Positions 6,401 through 8,556 of a DNA stretch of 8,556 bases are shown here, in pieces. The notes beneath the pieces were generated by a model that was not told the origin of the DNA, searched no databases, and was given only the letters and a program-made list of their open reading frames with translations. A program made the translations under genes and the position numbers. The stretch covers positions 1 to 8,556 of the forward strand of contig JACMMK010000461.1 of NCBI GenBank assembly GCA_014379045.1. Reading direction: 5' to 3'. Positions within the stretch are counted from its first letter, which is position 1, and every line of letters starts with the position of its first letter. This DNA is from Burkholderiales bacterium (lineage in GTDB: Bacteria > Pseudomonadota > Gammaproteobacteria > Burkholderiales > CAIKXV01).

Positions 6401-8556
6401 TCGACACGCCGGGCCCGCGCATCCTCTTCGTCAACGACGCGTTCGAGCGCATCACCGGCTATCGTCGTGAAGACGTGCTCGGCAGGTCGCCCCGGATGCT
6501 GCAGGGGCCGCAGACCGATCGTGCCGAACTGGCACGGATCCGCACGGCGCTCGCCCGTTCCGAGCCGGTGCACGCCGAGCTGCTCAACTACACCCGCAGC
6601 GGCGAGCCTTACTGGATCGAACTCGACATCGTGCCGGTCGGCGTCGAGGGGGGTACGCACACCCACTTCGTGGCGGTCGAGCGCGACATCACCGAGCGCA
6701 AGCGCGACCAGGAAGCATTGTTCGAGCTCAATGCCGAACTCGAGGAACGCGTACGTGCACGTACCGCCGAGCTCGATCTCGCCCGCGACGAGGCGGAACA
6801 GGCGAACCGCGCCAAATCGGCCTTTCTCGCGACGATGAGCCACGAGATCAGAACGCCGATGAACGGGGTAATCGGCATGATCGACGTGCTGCATCAGACC
6901 AGCCTCGAGGGATATCAGGTAGAGATGGTCGACCTGATCCGCGACTCGGCCGATTCGCTGCTCACGATCATCGACGACATCCTCGACTTCTCCAAGATCG
7001 AAGCCGGCAAGCTGCGCATCGACGCCGAACCGATCTGCGTCGAAGACACCGTCGAGCGCGTGTGCGGCATGCTCGACCATATCGCCGTCAAGCGCGGGGT
7101 CGCAATGACGGTATTCGTTGACCCCGCGATTCCACGCATGCTGTCCGGCGACGATACCCGGGTGCGACAGATCCTGGTCAACCTTGCCGGCAACGCGATC
7201 AAGTTCTCGAGCGGCGGGGAGCAACCCGGGCGGGTATCGGTCCGCGCCGTGCTCGTGGAACGCACCGCGGACTCCGTGGTGATCGATATGCTTGTTGCCG
7301 ATAACGGCATCGGCATGGACGAAGGAACGATTGCGCGGCTCTTCACGGCATTCTCGCAGGCGGACGCCTCGACCACGCGGCGGTTCGGCGGTACCGGGCT
7401 CGGCCTCGCGATCTGCCGGATGCTCGTGCAACTGATGGATGGCGAGATCCGCGTGCGCAGCGTGCCGGGAAGCGGCTCGACGTTCACCGTACGCCTGCGC
7501 TTCGCAGTGCCTGACCGCGTCGGCGCCGTCGACGACGGCGAACGCGCCCTCAGCGCCGGCCTGCGCTGCCTCATCGTCGGGGGCGATCCGCAACAGCTCG
7601 CCGACTTCGATTCCTACCTGACCGATGGCGGCGTGCTTGTCGAGTACGCCACCGACCTCATGGCTGCTGCCGACGCCGACCAGGCCGACGGTCTGACGCT
7701 ATGGCTGATCATGCCCGGCGTGGCGGCAGTCCCACCCGCGGCGCTTCGCGCCCTCGGGAGTCGCCGCGTCGATGCCGAGACCCGCTTCATCGTGCTCGGC
7801 AACGGTCAACGTCGCCGCCCGCGCCTCGAAGCACCGGATCTGGTGCTGGTCGATGCCGAGGCGCTGTCGCGCCGGACGTTGCTTCATGCGCTCGCGCTCG
7901 CCTCGGGTCGGGTCAGGCTCGACGCCCCGGCCGCGGAGCACGATTCGGCTCGGGGCGTCAGCCCACCGGTCCACCACCAGGACGCCCGGGCCCAGGGCCA
8001 GCTGATCCTCGTTGCGGAAGACAACGAGACGAATCGCAAGGTCATCATGCAGCAGTTGCGATTGACTGGCTTTGCCGCAGAGGTGGTCGTCAACGGGGCA
8101 GAAGCGCTGGTTCGTTGGCGCACGGGCGACTTCGCGCTGGTGCTCACGGACCTGCACATGCCCGAGATGGACGGTTATGCGCTCACCGCCGCGATCCGCG
8201 CCGAAGAGCGGTCGACACACCGCACGCCGATCATCGCGCTGACCGCGAACGCCTTGCGCGATGAAGAATTGCGTTGCCGCGCGGTCGGCATGGACGCCTA
8301 CCTGACGAAGCCGATTCGCCTGCCGCAGTTGAAGGCGGCACTCGAATCGTGGCTGGCGCCCGCGCAGGACCCGACCGTCCCCGACGACGACGCCCCCGCT
8401 GCGCTCGACGGCGCACCGGTTGACCTGAACGTGCTGGTGGCGCTGGTGGGTGACGATCCGGTCGTGATCGGCGAAGTACTGCAGGCCTTCCGCAAGAGCG
8501 CCACGCAGTCGAGCGGCGCGATCCGTCAAGGCATCGAAGCAGGGTCGGCGCAGACC
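3409..8556 (+). CDS. Multi-PAS hybrid histidine kinase with two receiver domains and a C-terminal HPt, cut by the right edge
   Basis: The frame is open from the ATG at 3409 to the window end (1716 codons), with no stop. The start lies 4 bases after kaiB. It has only a weak ribosome binding site, so coupling to kaiB is likely. Approximate order in residues: helical motif with LQDIEQTLQ..SAGEVDAVV (14-60); PAS1 (75-228); PAS2 (240-354); PAS3 (365-480); PAS4 (490-597); PAS5 (609-728); PAS6 (735-856); PAS7 (862-969); PAS8 (980-1099); coiled coil (1103-1135); HisKA with phospho-acceptor H1145 in SHEIRTPMNG; HATPase_c (1247-1366) with N box NLAGNAIKF, G1 box DNGIGM and G2 box GGTGLGL; degenerate receiver (1384-1500); intact receiver (1530-1648) with acidic pair E1537/D1538, D1581, T1612 and K1634; HPt start (from about 1670). 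No membrane segment is seen, so it should be a cytoplasmic His-Asp-His relay kinase. It is probably the input or output partner of the KaiC-KaiB pair. No response regulator gene is in view. Confidence 0.95.
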   Translation, partial: MTPLPPVPENSGAVDIAALIRQLQDIEQTLQTLSAGEVDAVVAPAGHTYLLQRAQQHLLHSESEQRRVAAQQTAVLDALRAHVALLDARGAIVSVNASWRRFALSNGLQSPEFGIGQRYPELCEAVTGADVDDARRVAAGVRGVLQGDLEEFSFEYPCHAPSVQRWYRMIVTPLRPDDAPNGLTVDATADQAVEGAVAGANDSGTPIASTARAPDGAVVMHIDISERKRAEEAMRRSTELLHAVANGTPDAVFVKGRHGGYLMCNAATARFIGRPAEQVIGRDDSVLFGAEDARAIMASDRAVLESGLAQTNEEVVTVADGTTRTFLSIKAPYLDAEGAVIGLVGISRDITSRKLVESERDRERQLLRTLIDALPDVVYSKDAAGRFVVCNRATLALYGCEHEHQLIGKTVADVLPAEEAALVQADDLRVLVGVPVVDRDERSVDRDGAPQWHRTIKVPLRGAADAVVGFVGISRDITERRRAQREARELVERLGSTLESLTDGFCTVDFDWRIDFVNRRAERMLRRRRSQLLGRILWDALPELCGTTFEDGLRQAMTARALVELVGQIAPVDRWYEVRIDPTRRGLAVYMRDATEQHRLAAQLDAEHLRLVAAQAVAKIGSWATDLATWEVEWSDETYRIFQAEREGFTPTHQNFLDRVHPDDRAYVDATFERSLGERTTQVIEHRLLLPDGIVKFIEERWQVLADAHGTPIRALGTCQDITERKRSDNDIRQSQALLSMAGRLARIGAWSLDLARNRVIWSDEVCAIHDVPPGTSPGVEEALAFYAPAGAEAIRAACQACARHGTPFDLELEIVTARDRRVWVRAIGEAVIEHGRSIRGIQGAFQDISDRLRAEHETRRLAVRLKNTVESITHGFYTVDSEWRFTYANGEAEQLFKRPRVDLVGRVIWEEFPALIGTEFEHGCRRAADSKSAVTLETIFGLGHSWLRVNAYPSDEGLAIYFRSTAAERTARQQLELLEASVSQLNDIVVITEAAPLDTPGPRILFVNDAFERITGYRREDVLGRSPRMLQGPQTDRAELARIRTALARSEPVHAELLNYTRSGEPYWIELDIVPVGVEGGTHTHFVAVERDITERKRDQEALFELNAELEERVRARTAELDLARDEAEQANRAKSAFLATMSHEIRTPMNGVIGMIDVLHQTSLEGYQVEMVDLIRDSADSLLTIIDDILDFSKIEAGKLRIDAEPICVEDTVERVCGMLDHIAVKRGVAMTVFVDPAIPRMLSGDDTRVRQILVNLAGNAIKFSSGGEQPGRVSVRAVLVERTADSVVIDMLVADNGIGMDEGTIARLFTAFSQADASTTRRFGGTGLGLAICRMLVQLMDGEIRVRSVPGSGSTFTVRLRFAVPDRVGAVDDGERALSAGLRCLIVGGDPQQLADFDSYLTDGGVLVEYATDLMAAADADQADGLTLWLIMPGVAAVPPAALRALGSRRVDAETRFIVLGNGQRRRPRLEAPDLVLVDAEALSRRTLLHALALASGRVRLDAPAAEHDSARGVSPPVHHQDARAQGQLILVAEDNETNRKVIMQQLRLTGFAAEVVVNGAEALVRWRTGDFALVLTDLHMPEMDGYALTAAIRAEERSTHRTPIIALTANALRDEELRCRAVGMDAYLTKPIRLPQLKAALESWLAPAQDPTVPDDDAPAALDGAPVDLNVLVALVGDDPVVIGEVLQAFRKSATQSSGAIRQGIEAGSAQT
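3934..4053 (+). other. Low-complexity insert inside PAS1 of the hybrid kinase
   Basis: Residues about 176-215 of the kinase are rich in Ala, Asp, Gly, Thr and Pro (for example DATADQ, EGAVAGANDSG and ASTARAPDG). They sit between the 'RWYRMIVTPL' strand and the closing 'GAVVMHIDIS' strand of PAS1. PAS domains usually have only a short turn there. It is in frame and probably a flexible loop. Confidence 0.5.
4126..4848 (+). repeat. Adjacent related PAS domains 2 and 3 of the kinase
   Basis: The two domains share the pattern 'LL..V.....PDAVF.K' versus 'LL..L...LPDVVYSK', then a Cys-Asn pair (CNAAT versus CNRAT), and the closing 'GLVGISRDIT' versus 'GFVGISRDIT'. They look like a tandem duplication of a PAS_4/PAS_9-like unit. 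DNA identity has clearly decayed, so this is a protein-level repeat only. Confidence 0.55.
4876..5199 (+). repeat. PAS4 of the kinase, copy A of a diverged internal repeat
   Basis: This domain shares its framework with PAS7 at 5992-6315: 'RL.STLESLTDGFCTVDFDW' here against 'RLKNTVESITHGFYTVDSEW' there. Both then have N..AE followed by VGR or LGR, then IW, a run like 'LPELCGT.FE.G', W...R and 'GLAVYMR' against 'GLAIYFR'. It is a protein-level repeat from an old duplication. Confidence 0.7.
5233..5592 (+). repeat. PAS5 of the kinase, copy B of a diverged internal repeat
   Basis: This is a PAS_3-type domain with 'AKIGSWATDL', 'VEWSDETYRIF', 'FLDRVHPDDR' and closing 'CQDITERKR'. It matches PAS6 (5611-5976), which has 'ARIGAWSLDL', 'VIWSDEVCAIH' and 'FQDISDRLR'. 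The HPDD turn of this copy is missing in PAS6. Confidence 0.65.
5611..5976 (+). repeat. PAS6 of the kinase, copy B' of a diverged internal repeat
   Basis: This is the partner of PAS5, sharing 'RIGAWSLDL', the WSDE strand and a closing 'FQDIS'. In the middle the conserved 'HPDD' turn is replaced by YAPAG, a change often seen in PAS_3-type domains. Confidence 0.65.
5992..6315 (+). repeat. PAS7 of the kinase, copy A' of a diverged internal repeat
   Basis: This is the partner of PAS4, with shared 'HGFYTVDSEW', N.EAEQLF, VGR.IWEEFP and 'GLAIYFR'. Together with copies B and B' between them it gives the order A-B-B'-A'. Confidence 0.7.
7558..7908 (+). other. Degenerate receiver domain of the hybrid kinase
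   Basis: Residues about 1384-1500 follow the HATPase and show a receiver-like start, 'LRCLIVGGDPQQLADFDSYL'. The usual acidic pair is reduced to GGD, and no phospho-acceptor Asp is seen where 'LTLWLIMPG' replaces the typical 'DLILMDxxMPxMDG' strand. A conserved Lys near the end is also not evident. It is probably a pseudo-receiver with a structural or binding role. An Asp-Asn style receiver follows it. Confidence 0.6.
8416..8556 (+). other. N-terminal part of a histidine phosphotransfer (HPt) domain, cut by the window edge
   Basis: Residues from about 1670 read 'VDLNVLVALVGDDPVVIGEV', then LQAFRKSA and IRQGIEAGSAQT. This matches the first helices of C-terminal HPt domains in BvgS/ArcB-type kinases ('L..LVGDDP....E.L..F'). 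The phospho-acceptor His, normally in an AHxLKG-like segment, would lie just beyond the right edge. Confidence 0.75.

Noticed and set aside
5431..7593. Very long minus-strand open frame (720 codons) opposite the histidine kinase
   Set aside because: The plus strand in this span encodes unmistakable PAS, HisKA and HATPase domains. The antisense product is Arg/His/Asp-rich with no recognisable domain, as expected of codon mirror effects in GC-rich DNA.
7699..8529. Minus-strand open frame of 276 codons at the right end
   Set aside because: It lies opposite the receiver domains, whose phosphorylation residues fix the plus strand as coding.
1..8556. CRISPR array, tRNA, insertion sequence or phage elements
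   Set aside because: I looked for regularly spaced direct repeats, tRNA-like cloverleaf segments, transposase motifs and terminal inverted repeats and saw none. Nearly all the window is coding sequence of ordinary chromosomal character.

Overview
The window is GC-rich chromosomal DNA, most likely from a proteobacterium. A betaproteobacterium of the Burkholderiales type is my best guess. The guess rests on the high GC codon use and on a Bug/TctC-type tripartite tricarboxylate receptor gene followed by an MmgE/PrpD gene, a pairing that is common in that order. No rRNA or other taxonomic marker is present, so this is inference.

Left part, minus strand (about 1-1120): a two-gene metabolic unit. 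A periplasmic solute-binding receptor of the Bug/TctC family is followed after 16 bases by the start of an MmgE/PrpD-family gene that runs off the left edge. A divergent intergenic stretch of about 258 bases (1121-1378) separates this unit from the plus-strand genes.

Right part, plus strand (1379-8556): three tightly spaced co-directional genes. They are a double-domain KaiC ATPase/kinase homologue, a KaiB homologue whose ribosome binding site overlaps the kaiC stop codon, and a very large PAS-rich hybrid histidine kinase starting 4 bases after kaiB. The kinase is open to the right edge (1716 codons seen). Its order is an N-terminal helical motif, eight PAS or PAS-like domains, HisKA, HATPase_c, a degenerate receiver, an intact receiver, and the beginning of an HPt domain.

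The three genes look like one operon and one pathway. KaiC would switch state through ATP hydrolysis and/or phosphorylation, KaiB would bind it, and the multi-PAS phosphorelay kinase would read that state or add environmental signals. No kaiA, sasA, cikA or rpaA gene is seen. A self-sustained circadian oscillator is therefore not implied. An hourglass-type timer or a KaiC-gated stress or redox relay fits better. The most notable points are the non-canonical second ATPase site of KaiC with retained phospho-site residues, the long charged helical tail of KaiC, the mirrored duplication inside the PAS array, and the pairing of a dead and a live receiver.
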